Assembly (NCBI GenBank): GCA_003665935.1
Contig: QPLR01000002.1
Location: 620,001-684,000 of the forward strand
Direction: 5' to 3'
Origin: Halobellus sp. Atlit-31R
GTDB taxonomy: Archaea > Halobacteriota > Halobacteria > Halobacteriales > Haloferacaceae
DNA: 64,000 nt
Shown here: positions 44,850-54,003 of the stretch, piece after piece
Layout: every line of letters begins with the position of its first letter
Position numbering within the stretch: the stretch's first letter is position 1
The notes under the pieces: model-generated
Told to the model about the DNA's origin: nothing
The model's database searches: none
What the model saw: only the letters and a program-made list of their open reading frames with translations
Made by a program: the position numbers and the translations under genes

Positions 44850-45701
44850 CTACTCGGCGTCGCGGGAGCTGTCCGAGCGGACGAGCCGCATATCCCCCGA
44901 CGCGCGGATCGTCCCGTCGACGTCGCCGCCGTCGTGGAGTTCGAGGTCCGAGCACGACACGTCGCCGAGGACGCGGGCGCCGTCGGCGATCGTGACAGTC
45001 CCGTCGCGGGTCGTCACGTCGCCGTGGACGCGCGTCCCCGATCCGACGGTGATGTCCTCGCGAGCGCGGAGGCTCCCGAAGATGTTGTTGTCCTCACCGA
45101 CCGTGATCGACTCCGCGCGGACGTTACCGTGGAGGCGGCACCCGTCGCCGATGGTCGCGGGCGTCGATGCTTGCCAGGCGTCGTCGGAGACAGTCGAGCC
45201 GCGCGGGATCACGAGCGGATCGTCCTCGCTGTCGCCGGAGAGCGCGTCCGCGAGTTCGTCGGCCGCGTCAGTTTCGCCGAGTCGGAGGAGCTGTGAGAGC
45301 ACGACGAAGTAGAATACCAGCGTGGGAACGGGGTTCCGGATGACGATCCAGCCGTTGGCCTCGAACCCCTCCTCGATGTCGACGTCGTCGCCGATGTCTA
45401 AGTCGCCGGAGACCATCAGCCGGCCGGCGACGTGGACCCGCTCGCCGAGGTAGGCGTCAGATCCGACCAGGACGTTGCCGGCGACGTCGCACCAGACGTC
45501 GAGACGACAGTCGCCCTCGGCTTCGATGTCGCCGCCGAAGGAGACGCGCTCGCCGGCGAGGACGTTCCGGCCTCTGACCCCGAACTCGACGGTGCTCTGA
45601 CCGCCGACGACGATGTCCCCGTCGGTGACGAGATCGTGCTCCTCGACGGTCGTCCCGTCGGGGATCGCGAGCGCGTCGAAGGGGTCCTGACCGAGCGCCA
45701 C
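44850..45701 (-). CDS. Bactofilin-like polymer-forming cytoskeletal protein (halofilin-like)
   Basis: 283 residues from GTG 45701. Two stretches of right-handed beta-helix repeats: one with TVEFGVRGRNVLAGERVSFGGDIEAEGDCRLD and one with IGDGCRLHGNVRAESITVGEDNNIFGSLRAREDITVGSGT, joined by an amphipathic/hydrophobic segment (NPVPTLVFYFVVLSQLLRLGE) that may touch the membrane. Haloarchaeal bactofilins called halofilins control cell shape in Haloferax. TAATAAAC (45725-45732) is 27 bases upstream of the GTG, which favours this start over the in-frame GTG at 45716. Confidence 0.82.
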   Translation of the reverse strand: MALGQDPFDALAIPDGTTVEEHDLVTDGDIVVGGQSTVEFGVRGRNVLAGERVSFGGDIEAEGDCRLDVWCDVAGNVLVGSDAYLGERVHVAGRLMVSGDLDIGDDVDIEEGFEANGWIVIRNPVPTLVFYFVVLSQLLRLGETDAADELADALSGDSEDDPLVIPRGSTVSDDAWQASTPATIGDGCRLHGNVRAESITVGEDNNIFGSLRAREDITVGSGTRVHGDVTTRDGTVTIADGARVLGDVSCSDLELHDGGDVDGTIRASGDMRLVRSDSSRDAE

Positions 45702-45815
45702 ACTCCGCACCAGCACACGCGGCGTAATAAACGGCGCGTCAGACGATCGTCGGACGCGCGGCGCGCTCTCGGCCGGACTGATGGGCTTTTACTTCGGGAC
45801 CGACTACCGGGAGTT

Positions 45816-46019
45816 ATGACTGTACTCTCGTTCGACGAGGACGGCGTCGACGTCGTGTACGAAGGCACCGAGTTCCGACTGGAGAAAGCGCTCATCGAGG
45901 AAGCGACCGAGAAGTCCTACCCCGACGTGACGGACCACGAGGTGCTGAAGATCGTCGAGGAGAGTCCCGCGCTGAGCGGCGAGCCGCGGCGGATCGCCGA
46001 CATCATCCGGTCGGCGTAG
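45816..46019 (+). CDS. DUF5800 family protein
   Basis: 67 residues, haloarchaea-specific small protein. The whole length is conserved in relatives: SFDEDGVDVVYEGTEFRLEKALIEEATEKSYPDVTDHEVLKIVEE and the SGEPRRIADI tail. No known function. Gene starts 100 bases from the divergent bactofilin gene. Confidence 0.82.
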   Translation: MTVLSFDEDGVDVVYEGTEFRLEKALIEEATEKSYPDVTDHEVLKIVEESPALSGEPRRIADIIRSA

Positions 46020-46066
46020 CCGGCCGGCGTCTCAGACCCGCGCGACGCCCCCGTCGACGACGCGTC

Positions 46067-46750
46067 TCAGTCGAACCGCTCTTCGAGTGCCACTTTGACG
46101 ATCGACTTCGCGATCGCCGCGCCGCCGCCGAACGGATCGAGTTTTGTCTCGCCGGCGCGCTCGCGGTACGGGATCGGCTCCTCGCGCACCTGGTAGCCCC
46201 CCATCAGCGGTCGCATCAGGAGCTCCGCGGAGAGGCCCGTGTTCTCGGTCCACTCGATCTCGTGGAGCAGCTCCCGACGGTACGCGCGCATTCCAGTCGT
46301 AGTATCGTGGACGCGCTCGCCCATCAGCGCCGACGCCAGCACCGCGAACGCGGCGTTGCCGAGGCGGTTGAGTCCGGGCATCGCCTCCGCGCCGTAGTAC
46401 AGCCGATCGCCGGAGACGACGTCGTAGCCCTCGTTGATCAGTTCCAGGAACTGCGGCAGACGCTCCATCGGATAGGTGTCGTCGCAGTCGGTCGTGACGA
46501 CCACCGGACGGTCGGGCGCGAGCACCGCCTCGCGGACCGCGTAGCCGTACCCCATCGGCGGCTGTTCGATCACCGTCGCGCCGTGCTCGCGGGCGATCTC
46601 CGGCGTCCGGTCGCTCGAACTGTCGACGCAGACGACCTCGGCGCGCCCGTCGGTGATCTCTTCGATGTCCGACAGCACCGTCTCGATCGCTGCCTCCTCG
46701 TTGTACGTTCCCATCACGACCGCGAGGTCGTCGAACGTGTAATCGCTCAT
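46067..46750 (-). CDS. Family 2 glycosyltransferase (dolichyl-phosphate hexosyltransferase type)
   Basis: 227 residues. GT-A fold: nucleotide-sugar binding VVMGTYNEEAAIETVLSDIEE, acidic VDSSSDRTPEIA, catalytic metal motif TTDCDDTYP (D-x-D variant), and the acceptor-binding TTTGMRAYRRELLHEIEW. No transmembrane helices, as for DPM1-like enzymes that transfer a hexose from nucleotide sugar to a polyprenyl phosphate. Together with DUF368, UDP-glucose dehydrogenase and the epimerase this is another glycosylation-linked gene, though not adjacent to them. Confidence 0.83.
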   Translation of the reverse strand: MSDYTFDDLAVVMGTYNEEAAIETVLSDIEEITDGRAEVVCVDSSSDRTPEIAREHGATVIEQPPMGYGYAVREAVLAPDRPVVVTTDCDDTYPMERLPQFLELINEGYDVVSGDRLYYGAEAMPGLNRLGNAAFAVLASALMGERVHDTTTGMRAYRRELLHEIEWTENTGLSAELLMRPLMGGYQVREEPIPYRERAGETKLDPFGGGAAIAKSIVKVALEERFD

Positions 46751-46825
46751 TAACCGTCGTATCCGCCCGGCGCACTTGTACTTTTAGGTTTGCCAAAAGT
46801 AGCGACTCACAGGCGTGAGAGACAG

Positions 46826-47611
46826 CTACGCGAGCGGATCGGGGATTCCGGGCGACTCGTCGACGACCGCGCCGAGGGAGTCGGCGTGCAGACGGCGGGC
46901 GACGACGTCGGCGAGGTTCCGGAGGTTCTCGGTGTCGTCGCGGTTGTACGACACGAGCGTGTCGAGGGCGCCGTCGTCGCCGTCGCGCTCGTACTGGTAC
47001 CAGAGGCGGACCGCGTCGCGCCCGGAGAGATCCGGCCGATCGCGATCGATCCCGACCTGCTTCTCGATCGACTTCAGCCCGCCGGTCAGGTCGATCCGCC
47101 GACAGGGGTACATCAGATCGAGGTGTGGCGCGTCGACGGAGAGCGCGAAGTTGTCCTCGAGGAACGGCACGTCGAACTGTTTGCCGTTGAACGAGACGAC
47201 GAGCGGCGCGTCGCGGAACTGCTCCCGAAGCGCCTCGTCGGTCAGATCCTCGCCGCGGACGAGCGTCGTCGTCTCGCCGCCCTGCGTGAACGAGACGGTC
47301 GTGACGTTCTCGCGGTGGGCGTCGAGCCCGGTGGTCTCGATATCGAAGAAGAGCGCGTCCTCGCGGAAGTTCTCGTAGAACCGCCAGGTCTCCCCGGACG
47401 GGAACCGCTCACCGAAGTACTCGACGTCGCCGTCGTCCAGCCGCTCCAGCGCCTCGGCGACGAACGATTCGACTCGCTCGCCGGTCTTCTCCCCGAGAGG
47501 CGCACTCGCGGGGTCGAACTCCTCCCACGTGAGGATGCCAGACTCCCACAGCGAGCGCTCGCGCGTCGCACCCACCCCGCTCGCCGGGACGAAACTGTTC
47601 TCGATTCGCAT
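46826..47611 (-). CDS. RNase H-like / DnaQ-type exonuclease (YprB family)
   Basis: 261 residues. 3'-5' exonuclease signatures ExoI FDIETTGL, ExoII FNGKQFDVPFLEDNF and ExoIII YNRDDTENLR, matching the archaeal YprB-type RNase_H superfamily protein. The N-terminal 90 residues lack a recognised domain. Catalytic acids all present, so nuclease activity is expected; substrate (single-stranded DNA or RNA) unknown. Divergent from the SRAP gene with a common promoter region. Confidence 0.82.
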   Translation of the reverse strand: MRIENSFVPASGVGATRERSLWESGILTWEEFDPASAPLGEKTGERVESFVAEALERLDDGDVEYFGERFPSGETWRFYENFREDALFFDIETTGLDAHRENVTTVSFTQGGETTTLVRGEDLTDEALREQFRDAPLVVSFNGKQFDVPFLEDNFALSVDAPHLDLMYPCRRIDLTGGLKSIEKQVGIDRDRPDLSGRDAVRLWYQYERDGDDGALDTLVSYNRDDTENLRNLADVVARRLHADSLGAVVDESPGIPDPLA

Positions 47612-47763
47612 ACACGGTGGAGCGTGCGGCGGCCGCCTAAACCCTTCGAGGCTGACTGAGCGGCGGTGCCGGACCGCGCTGCTGTGGCGAGCGCGCTCGC
47701 GTCCGCCGCTGCCGGCCGGACCGCGGCCGATTTCGTTTTGCCGCCTCGCCTCTACGATCGGGT

Positions 47764-48471
47764 ATGTGCGGTCGCTACACCCTCTTCACCCCCGCCGAAG
47801 CGCTGGAGTCGCGGTTCGACGCGACTTTCGAGGAGCAGACGTCGCCGCGGTACAACTGTGCGCCCGGTCAGTCGCTCCCGGTCGTCACCGACGACGCCCC
47901 GGATCGGTTCCAGCAGTTCCGCTGGGGACTGGTCCCGTCGTGGGCCGACGACGAGCGCGTGGGTAACGATCTGATCAACGCCCGCGCGGAGACAGTCGCC
48001 GAGAAGCCGAGTTTCGAGGCGGCCTACGAGAAGCGGCGGTGTCTCGTCCCCGCCGACGGCTTCTACGAGTGGGTACAGGACGGCGACGAAAAGCAGCCGT
48101 ACCGGGTCTCGTTCGCGGACGACCGCCCGTTCGCGATGGCCGGGCTGTGGGAGCGCTGGGAGCCCGAACACACCCAGACCGGCCTCGGCGACTTCGGCGG
48201 CGGCAGCGGCGCGGGCCGCGACGACGACGCGGACGTCGTCGAGTCGTTCACCATCGTCACGACCGAGCCGAACGACGTCGTCGCCGACCTGCACCACCGG
48301 ATGGCGGTCGTCCTCGACCCCGAGGAAGAAGAGACGTGGCTCCACGGCGACGTCGACGAGACAGCTCGGCTCCTCGATCCGTACCCGGCGGACGAGTGGC
48401 GGGCCTATCCCGTCTCGACGCGCGTCAACAGTCCTGCTAACGACGCTCCGGAGCTGATCGAGCCGGTCTGA
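47764..48471 (+). CDS. SRAP domain protein (HMCES/YedK-like abasic site processing)
   Basis: 235 residues. Catalytic Cys2 after Met removal (MCGRYTLFTP) forms a thiazolidine cross-link with abasic sites in single-stranded DNA; Asn and Glu in the core (YNCAPGQ, DLINARAETVAEKPSF, FYEWVQDG), and His in LHHRMAVVLDPEE. The loop around 190-205 (GGGSGAGRDDDADVVE) is an acidic insertion typical of halophiles. Protects genome integrity during replication. Adjacent to a nuclease gene. Confidence 0.9.
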   Translation: MCGRYTLFTPAEALESRFDATFEEQTSPRYNCAPGQSLPVVTDDAPDRFQQFRWGLVPSWADDERVGNDLINARAETVAEKPSFEAAYEKRRCLVPADGFYEWVQDGDEKQPYRVSFADDRPFAMAGLWERWEPEHTQTGLGDFGGGSGAGRDDDADVVESFTIVTTEPNDVVADLHHRMAVVLDPEEEETWLHGDVDETARLLDPYPADEWRAYPVSTRVNSPANDAPELIEPV

Positions 48472-48533
48472 GTCGCTTCGAGCGCCCCCACCGCGGCAGA
48501 GCGGCTCCGAGTGTGTGCGTCGATCGCGGTCGA

Positions 48534-49298
48534 TCAGTACACTAATTCGCCGTCGATGAACTGCCGGGTGCGCTCGTCGGTCGGGTTCTCGAATATCCTC
48601 TCGGTGGGGCCGATCTCGGTGATGCCGTCGCCGAGCAGCACGCCGACCCGATCCGCGATGCGTTCGGCCTGGTGCATATCGTGCGTCGCGACGACGACGC
48701 CGATTCCACGGTCGCGGGCTTCGAGGATCGCCTCCTCGATCACGCCGGTGTTCCGCGGATCGAGGTCAGAGGTCGGTTCGTCGAGCAGCAGAAACGCCGG
48801 CTCGTACGCGAACGCTCGCGCGAAGGAGACGCGCTGGGCTTCGCCGCCGGAGAGCGAGCGGGCCTGCTGGTCGAGTTTGTCACTCAGTCCCACGACGTCG
48901 AGCGACCGCTCGACGGCCGCCGGCGTCCCGTTGGCACCGGCGAGCGACCACAGCGCGTCTCGAAGCCGATCGTCCCAGGAGCGCCGTACCCGCAGCCCGT
49001 ACTCCACGTTCTGGGCCACGCTGGCGTCGAAGAGAGACGCTTTCTGGAAGACCATCCCGACGCGCCGTCGGAGCGCCAGCCGCTCGTCCTCGTCGACGTC
49101 CCACACTGACCGCCCGCCCAGTTCGACGGTGCCCGTGGTCGGTCGGATGAAGAGCGCCAGGATCCGGAGGAGCGTGGTCTTGCCGACGCCCGAGGGGCCG
49201 ATGATCCCGACGACTTCGCCCGGCTCGACGGACAGTGTGACGTCCTCGACGACCGTCTCGGCCCCGTAGTCGTGGGAGACCTCCGAGAGCCGGATCAT
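48534..49298 (-). CDS. tupC: Tungstate ABC transporter ATP-binding protein
   Basis: 254 residues. Walker [11 protein letters not shown]-loop VFQKASLF, signature [14 protein letters not shown], Walker [13 protein letters not shown]-loop [12 protein letters not shown]. The last 30 residues ([21 protein letters not shown]) have the form of TupC/phosphonate-type ATPases rather than ModC, which has a C-terminal Mop domain absent here. Start overlaps the tupB stop by four bases (ATGA). Confidence 0.85.
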   Translation of the reverse strand: MIRLSEVSHDYGAETVVEDVTLSVEPGEVVGIIGPSGVGKTTLLRILALFIRPTTGTVELGGRSVWDVDEDERLALRRRVGMVFQKASLFDASVAQNVEYGLRVRRSWDDRLRDALWSLAGANGTPAAVERSLDVVGLSDKLDQQARSLSGGEAQRVSFARAFAYEPAFLLLDEPTSDLDPRNTGVIEEAILEARDRGIGVVVATHDMHQAERIADRVGVLLGDGITEIGPTERIFENPTDERTRQFIDGELVY

Positions 49299-50020
49299 CG
49301 GTTCACCGACCCCCCGTCGCCGAAGCGAACGACCACGGCGTTGACTGTCAGCACGAGCGCCAAGAGGACTGCGCCGAGGACCATCGCGGTGTCGTACTGC
49401 CCCTGCCGGGCTTCGAGCTGGATCGCGGTCGTCAGCGTTCTGGTCTGTGAGATGCCGCTCGCGCTCGTGATGTTGCCGCCGACGATGAGGACGGAGCCGA
49501 CCTCGCTGATCGCGCGCCCGAAGCCCGCCAGGATTGCCGTTGCGATGCCGTAGCGGGCCTCTTTGAGCACGACGAGCGCCACGTCGAGGCGGGTCCCACC
49601 GAGCGCGCGGGCGGCCTCGCGGACGTTCTCGTTCACGCCCGTGATGGCCGCGAGGCTGATCGCAGTGATCGGCGGCGTCGCCAGCACGAACTGCGACATA
49701 ATCATCGCCTCCGTGGTGAAAATGAGCTCCAGCGAGCCGAGCGGCCCCTGATTGGAGACGAGAAAGAGGACCAGCAGGCCGACGACGACGCTGGGAAAGC
49801 CCATCCCGGTGTTGATGATCGACTTGACGAGCTGCTTGCCCGAGAAGTCGGAGAATCCCATCACGATCGCGACGGGGATACTGACGAGCGTACTCAGCGC
49901 CACCGCGATCCCGCTCACGTACAGCGAGACGAAGATGATACTCCGGACGTAGCCCTCCCGAAAAGAGAGATCGACGACCGTCGGCAGCAGTTCCACGATC
50001 GGTTCGAGCGGCACGCTCAC
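49295..50020 (-). CDS. tupB: Tungstate ABC transporter permease
   Basis: 241 residues with five or six membrane helices of the BPD_transp_1 fold; cytoplasmic EAA loop [34 protein letters not shown]. Belongs to the TupB/ModB-like oxyanion permeases. Overlaps tupA by four bases at its start and tupC by four at its end. Confidence 0.85.
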   Translation of the reverse strand: MSVPLEPIVELLPTVVDLSFREGYVRSIIFVSLYVSGIAVALSTLVSIPVAIVMGFSDFSGKQLVKSIINTGMGFPSVVVGLLVLFLVSNQGPLGSLELIFTTEAMIMSQFVLATPPITAISLAAITGVNENVREAARALGGTRLDVALVVLKEARYGIATAILAGFGRAISEVGSVLIVGGNITSASGISQTRTLTTAIQLEARQGQYDTAMVLGAVLLALVLTVNAVVVRFGDGGSVNR

Positions 50021-50994
50021 TCGTCAGACGAGTTGCTACTCCAACCTTCCGGAACGTACTGCTGGAAGTCGGGGTTCTCGGAGACCGCCTCGGGGAAGAA
50101 CAGCTGTTCGCCGTTCATCTGGTAGTCGGAGATGGCGTTCTGCGCGCCCGGACTCGTGATCCAGCCGATGTAGGCCATCGCGAGGTCGTAGTTGGCGTTG
50201 TCGTGGACGCCGGGGTTGACCGCCATAATCCCGTAGGGGTTTGCGAGGATCTCCGGGCCGTCCTCGATCGGTCCCTGCACCAAGATGGTGAGGTCGATCT
50301 CCGAGCGCTGTGAGATGTAGGTTCCGCGGTCCGAGAGCGTGTACGCGCCCTGCTGGTTGGCGATGTTGAGCGCCTCGCCCATCCCCGTGCCGGTCTCCTG
50401 ATACCAGTCGCCGCCGGGGTCGGTGCCGGCAGCCTCCCAGAGGTTGAGTTCCTTCGTATGTGTCCCGGAGTTGTCGCCGCGGGAGACGAACGCCGCCTCC
50501 GCCTCCGCGATCGTGGTGAGCGCGTCGGTCGCCGAGCTCATCCCCTGAATCCCCGCGGGGTCGTCTTCCGGGCCGACGATCACGAAGTCGTTGAACATCA
50601 GGTCACGGCGGTTGATCCCGTAGCCGTTGCGCATAAACTCGTCTTCGAGACCCCGCGCGTGGACCATCACCACGTCGGAGTCGCCGTTGCGGGCCGACTC
50701 CAGCGCCGCGCCGGTCCCCTGCGCGACCGCGTCGACGGTGACGCCGTACATCTCCTCGAAGTCCGAGTGGATCTCGTCTAAGAGCCCCGTGTCGTAGGTA
50801 CTCGTCGTCGTAGTCAGCGTGAGCGTCTCGCCCGAGACTCCGGCCTGCTGACTCTGTTCGCTGCTGGATCCCTGCGAACAGCCGGCGAGGGCTGTGACGC
50901 CGGCGACGGCACCCAGTTTGAGGAACGACCGTCGAGACGGCGTCTTGTCAGTCAGCGATACACTACGACTCTGCGTCCAGCGTTGTTTCGACAT
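50017..50994 (-). CDS. tupA: Tungstate-binding lipoprotein
   Basis: 325 residues. Tat signal with Arg-Arg at 21-22 (SRRSFLKLG) and lipobox ending at Cys39 (LAGC). The mature protein starts with the family motif [24 protein letters not shown], the T-T-T-S-T that binds tungstate in TupA. Other ligand-binding blocks: [16 protein letters not shown] and [11 protein letters not shown] molybdate or related oxyanion ligand cannot be excluded. ATG at 50994 is used; an in-frame reading starting at 51051 runs through the promoter and operator region. Confidence 0.88.
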   Translation of the reverse strand: MSKQRWTQSRSVSLTDKTPSRRSFLKLGAVAGVTALAGCSQGSSSEQSQQAGVSGETLTLTTTTSTYDTGLLDEIHSDFEEMYGVTVDAVAQGTGAALESARNGDSDVVMVHARGLEDEFMRNGYGINRRDLMFNDFVIVGPEDDPAGIQGMSSATDALTTIAEAEAAFVSRGDNSGTHTKELNLWEAAGTDPGGDWYQETGTGMGEALNIANQQGAYTLSDRGTYISQRSEIDLTILVQGPIEDGPEILANPYGIMAVNPGVHDNANYDLAMAYIGWITSPGAQNAISDYQMNGEQLFFPEAVSENPDFQQYVPEGWSSNSSDE

Positions 50995-51005
50995 AGATAC
51001 ATCCA

Positions 51006-51031
51006 GCGTTCTATCAGGAAAGACATAATGC
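51006..51031. promoter_or_regulatory. Candidate ModE-like operator
   Basis: Imperfect palindrome GCGTTCTATC-N6-GACATAATGC; seven of ten arm positions match after reverse complement. It lies between divergent tupA and the ModE-like gene and overlaps the predicted TATA boxes of both. The arm resembles the bacterial ModE half-site (CGTTATAT-like). Inferred. Confidence 0.5.
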
Positions 51032-51059
51032 TTTTGCCCGAGAGCGCTCACCGTTCGGT

Positions 51060-51764
51060 ATGGACGTTCGCCCCTCGTTCGACACCTACATCGGCAGCGA
51101 CGGCGTGACGCTGGACGCGCGAGACGTCGCGCTGTTGCGCGCCATCGACCGAGAGGGCTCTCTCAACAACGCGGCAGAGGCCCTCGGGCGGTCGTACGCG
51201 CACGCCCAGCGGCGCATCGTCGAGCTCGAAGAGGCGTTCGGCTCGCTCGTGGAGCGCCGCCGGGGCGGCTCCGGCGGCGGCGGCAGCGAACTCACCGACT
51301 TGGCCCGCGAACTGCTCACTGCCTTCGAGCGGACGCGAACGAGTTTCGAGGGCGTCGCCGACATCGCAGAGACCGTTCTCGAAGGCGTCGTCGTCGACCG
51401 CGAGGGCGAACTGGTGACCGTCGAGACCGCGGCCGGCCGCGTCCGGGCGCTCGTTCCCGAGGGCGACGGCGAGGTCCAACTGTCGCTCCGTGCGGACGCG
51501 GTGACGCTGACCGACCCCGACGACACGCCGGTTCCCGAGCACACGAGCGCCCGGAACCGGTTCCGCGGCACCGTCGAGGGCGTCGAATCCGGCGAGCGGA
51601 TCGCCCGCATCGCGGTCGACATCGGCGGCGACGAGTCGCTCTTGGCGCTCGTCACAGAGGACAGTCGCGCGAAACTCGGGCTCGAACCCGGAAGCGACGT
51701 CGTGGCGTCGTTCAAGGCGACGGCGACGCGCGGCATCTGCACGCATAGTAGCGTTTGCGACTGA
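51060..51764 (+). CDS. ModE-like regulator with TOBE domain
   Basis: 234 residues. N-terminal ModE/LysR-type winged helix ([47 protein letters not shown]), a helical linker, then TOBE/Mop-like beta domains (residues about 105-225; [25 protein letters not shown] and SFKATATRG) that bind molybdate or tungstate. In bacteria ModE represses the oxyanion transporter when metal is plentiful. Divergent from tupABC and upstream of a MOT1-like permease, so a local regulator of both is likely. The Cys near the end (ICTHSSVCD) are unusual. Confidence 0.85.
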   Translation: MDVRPSFDTYIGSDGVTLDARDVALLRAIDREGSLNNAAEALGRSYAHAQRRIVELEEAFGSLVERRRGGSGGGGSELTDLARELLTAFERTRTSFEGVADIAETVLEGVVVDREGELVTVETAAGRVRALVPEGDGEVQLSLRADAVTLTDPDDTPVPEHTSARNRFRGTVEGVESGERIARIAVDIGGDESLLALVTEDSRAKLGLEPGSDVVASFKATATRGICTHSSVCD

Positions 51765-52166
51765 TTACACAGCCGATCGCACGCGGTCGTGCGATCAGGC
51801 GGAAGAAGACTCCCAAACGCTACGACAGTCGACTGGAGTCGGCTGTCTCGTGGAGATCAGTCAGCGACTGCGGCGTCCGCGACTCGTAGTGGCCGATGGT
51901 CGTTTGTGATCGCCCGCTGAGTGGTTGTGGTTGGTTGGGAGTGGGTTCCATATCTAGCGTGACGTAACCATTCACAGTTTCGCTTTGACTTTCGCGAAAC
52001 AGTATTTCGTATCTTCTCGACCGCTCGTCAGTGATCTCTTAGCATTTTACATATAAATATTGTCAAATATTGTTTGAGGCTATTGTTTCTTTTACAAGCT
52101 TTTCTAGCCCCTAAACGCCAATTTCTTCAGTCCAAGCGATTAAGACGAACGAATTGTTCTTTCGAG
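51765..52166. other. 402-bp intergenic region
   Basis: Begins with a nine-base-pair hairpin GATCGCACG/CGTGCGATC (51775-51796), a likely end of the regulator transcript. The second half is AT-rich (about 52020-52110), containing the closely spaced repeats AATATTGTCAAATATTG, then a TATA-like GATTAAG at 52138 for the permease gene. No credible open frame. Confidence 0.7.
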
Positions 52167-53270
52167 ATGATGAGTGTGATCGACCGGTACCGAAGGGAGA
52201 CGGAGATCGATTTCTCTCGCAACGAGCTCACCGGCGCGTTAGGTGATTCGGTTACTGTGCTACCGGTCGTCGTCGCCGTCGCAGCGCTCACGGATCTGTC
52301 GCTCGCGCGGCTGTTGCTCGGATTTGCGGCCTTTCAGGTCGTCTGGGGGCTGTACTACGGTCTCCCGATCTCGGTCGAGCCGATGAAGGCGCTCGCGGCG
52401 CTCGTGATCGCCGGCGCGCTGGGGCCGGCAGAACTCGCTGTCGCTGGACTGCTCGCCGGCCTCGCGCTGCTCACGATCGGAACGAGCGGGACGCTGGCTC
52501 GGGTCGAGCGGTACGTCGGCCAGCCGGTGATCCGCGGCGTCCAGTTGGCCGTCGGCTTAGTCCTCCTCGAAACGGGCGTGCAACTGAGTCTCGACGGCGT
52601 CTGGTACGCGTTGCTCGCGGTCGCTGTCGTCGGTGTGAGCGTCGCGGCCGGTCAGCGCCGGGCGAGCACCCTCGCCGTACTCGGGGTCGGGTTCGTTATC
52701 GGCGTCGCGCAGGCTGGAATGCCGGAGCCCCACCTCCCGACGGCGACGCTGGCGCTTCCGGACCCGATCGGACTCTCGTCGGACTCGCTCGGCGCGACCG
52801 TCGCCCAGTTGGCGATGACCGTCGGCAACGCGGCTGTCGCCACGTCGCTGCTGCTCTCGGACTACTACGACGCCGACGTCTCCCCCGACGACCTCGCGGC
52901 GAGTATGGGTGTGATGAACCTCCTGGCGGTCCCTCTCGGAGCGATGCCGATGTGTCACGGCAGCGGCGGCGTCGCCGGGAAGTACGCCTTCGGCGCGCGG
53001 ACTGCCGGTGCGAATCTCATCCTCGGCGCGTTCTACGCCTTCGCTGCGATCGTTGCCGTAGGTGCCGTTGCCGCGTTTCCGCTCGCGATGCTCGGGGTCG
53101 TACTCGCCGTGATCGCGGTCGAACTCGGACGGGCGGGCCTCGAGTCCGAGTCGCTCCCGCTCACCGTCGGAGTCGGCGTGCTCGGGGTCGTGACGAACGT
53201 GGGCGTCGCGTTCGTCGTCGGCATCGCGGCGTATCTGTTCAGAGAGCGAGTAGGCGGAGCGGTCGCGTAA
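52167..53270 (+). CDS. MOT1-type molybdate/sulfate permease
   Basis: 367 residues with about ten hydrophobic helices. The family motifs are in helix 1-3 (ALGDSVTVLPVVVAVAALTDLS ... YYGLPISVEPMKALAALVIAGA) and helix 8 (MPMCHGSGGVAGKYAFGARTAGANLILGAFYAF), both characteristic of the MOT1 high-affinity molybdate transporters. High similarity to tungstate or sulfate uptake is possible. ATG 52167, with a second ATG three bases later. Separated from the ModE-like gene by the AT-rich region. Confidence 0.85.
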   Translation: MMSVIDRYRRETEIDFSRNELTGALGDSVTVLPVVVAVAALTDLSLARLLLGFAAFQVVWGLYYGLPISVEPMKALAALVIAGALGPAELAVAGLLAGLALLTIGTSGTLARVERYVGQPVIRGVQLAVGLVLLETGVQLSLDGVWYALLAVAVVGVSVAAGQRRASTLAVLGVGFVIGVAQAGMPEPHLPTATLALPDPIGLSSDSLGATVAQLAMTVGNAAVATSLLLSDYYDADVSPDDLAASMGVMNLLAVPLGAMPMCHGSGGVAGKYAFGARTAGANLILGAFYAFAAIVAVGAVAAFPLAMLGVVLAVIAVELGRAGLESESLPLTVGVGVLGVVTNVGVAFVVGIAAYLFRERVGGAVA

Positions 53271-53363
53271 ATCGCCTTGGGGTGAACAGGCCGACAGCGC
53301 CGGCGCGTGAGCGACTCGATGATCGAGGAGCGCGGAGGCGGAGCGCCCCCGACTGCCGGAACG

Positions 53364-53396
53364 GCTATACTTCTGACTGACCATTCATTCAACAGT
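53364..53396 (+). promoter_or_regulatory. Promoter and candidate operator of the tetR-MATE pair
   Basis: CTATACTT TATA-like element at 53364-53371, 28 bases before GTG 53395. Just downstream ACTG (53376-53379) and CAGT (53393-53396) form a short inverted repeat around CCATTCATTCA, plausible as a TetR binding site. Confidence 0.4.
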
Positions 53397-54003
53397 GTCG
53401 ACACCGACCTCGTTTCTCGATTCCCCCGAGGACACGCGCGGGGAGATAATGCGCGCGACCTACCACGCCCTCTGTGAACACGGCTACGCCGACCTCACCG
53501 TACAGCGGATCGGCGAAGCGTTCCGCAAGAGCAAATCGCTGATCTACCACCACTACGACGGCAAAGACGACCTGCTCTTAGATCTTCTCGAGTACCTGCT
53601 CGAACGCTTCGAGGAAGCGATCCCGGACGCGAGCGCCGACGATCCACTCGACCGACTGCGCGCGATTCTCGATCACACGCTGGCGACGTCGCTGTCCGAA
53701 GAGCGCCGCGCGTTCGCGGCCGCGATGGTCGACCTCCGCGCGCAGGCGACGCACGACGAGCGGTACCAAGGTCACTTCACCCGCCACGATCAGTTCTTGC
53801 AGACGACGATCGCAGCCACGCTGGAAGCCGGAGTCGACGAGGGAGTGTTCAGCCCGATCGACGTCGACGCGGTCGCGACGTTCTTGATGACGGTCGTGAC
53901 GGGGTCGCTGGTCCAACGCGTCACGGCAGACGAGGACGCCACCCGGACCGTACGCCGACAGGTCTCGACGTACGTTCACACGACGATCGTGGAGTCCCGA
54001 TGA
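53395..54003 (+). CDS. TetR/AcrR-family repressor
   Basis: 202 residues, GTG start. N-terminal TetR helix-turn-helix (IMRATYHALCEHGYADLTVQRIGEAFRKSKSLIYHHYDGKDDLLLDLLEYL) and an all-helical ligand domain. Overlaps the following MATE gene by four bases (ATGA), so it is expected to repress its own operon and respond to a substrate of the exporter. Confidence 0.88.
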   Translation: MSTPTSFLDSPEDTRGEIMRATYHALCEHGYADLTVQRIGEAFRKSKSLIYHHYDGKDDLLLDLLEYLLERFEEAIPDASADDPLDRLRAILDHTLATSLSEERRAFAAAMVDLRAQATHDERYQGHFTRHDQFLQTTIAATLEAGVDEGVFSPIDVDAVATFLMTVVTGSLVQRVTADEDATRTVRRQVSTYVHTTIVESR

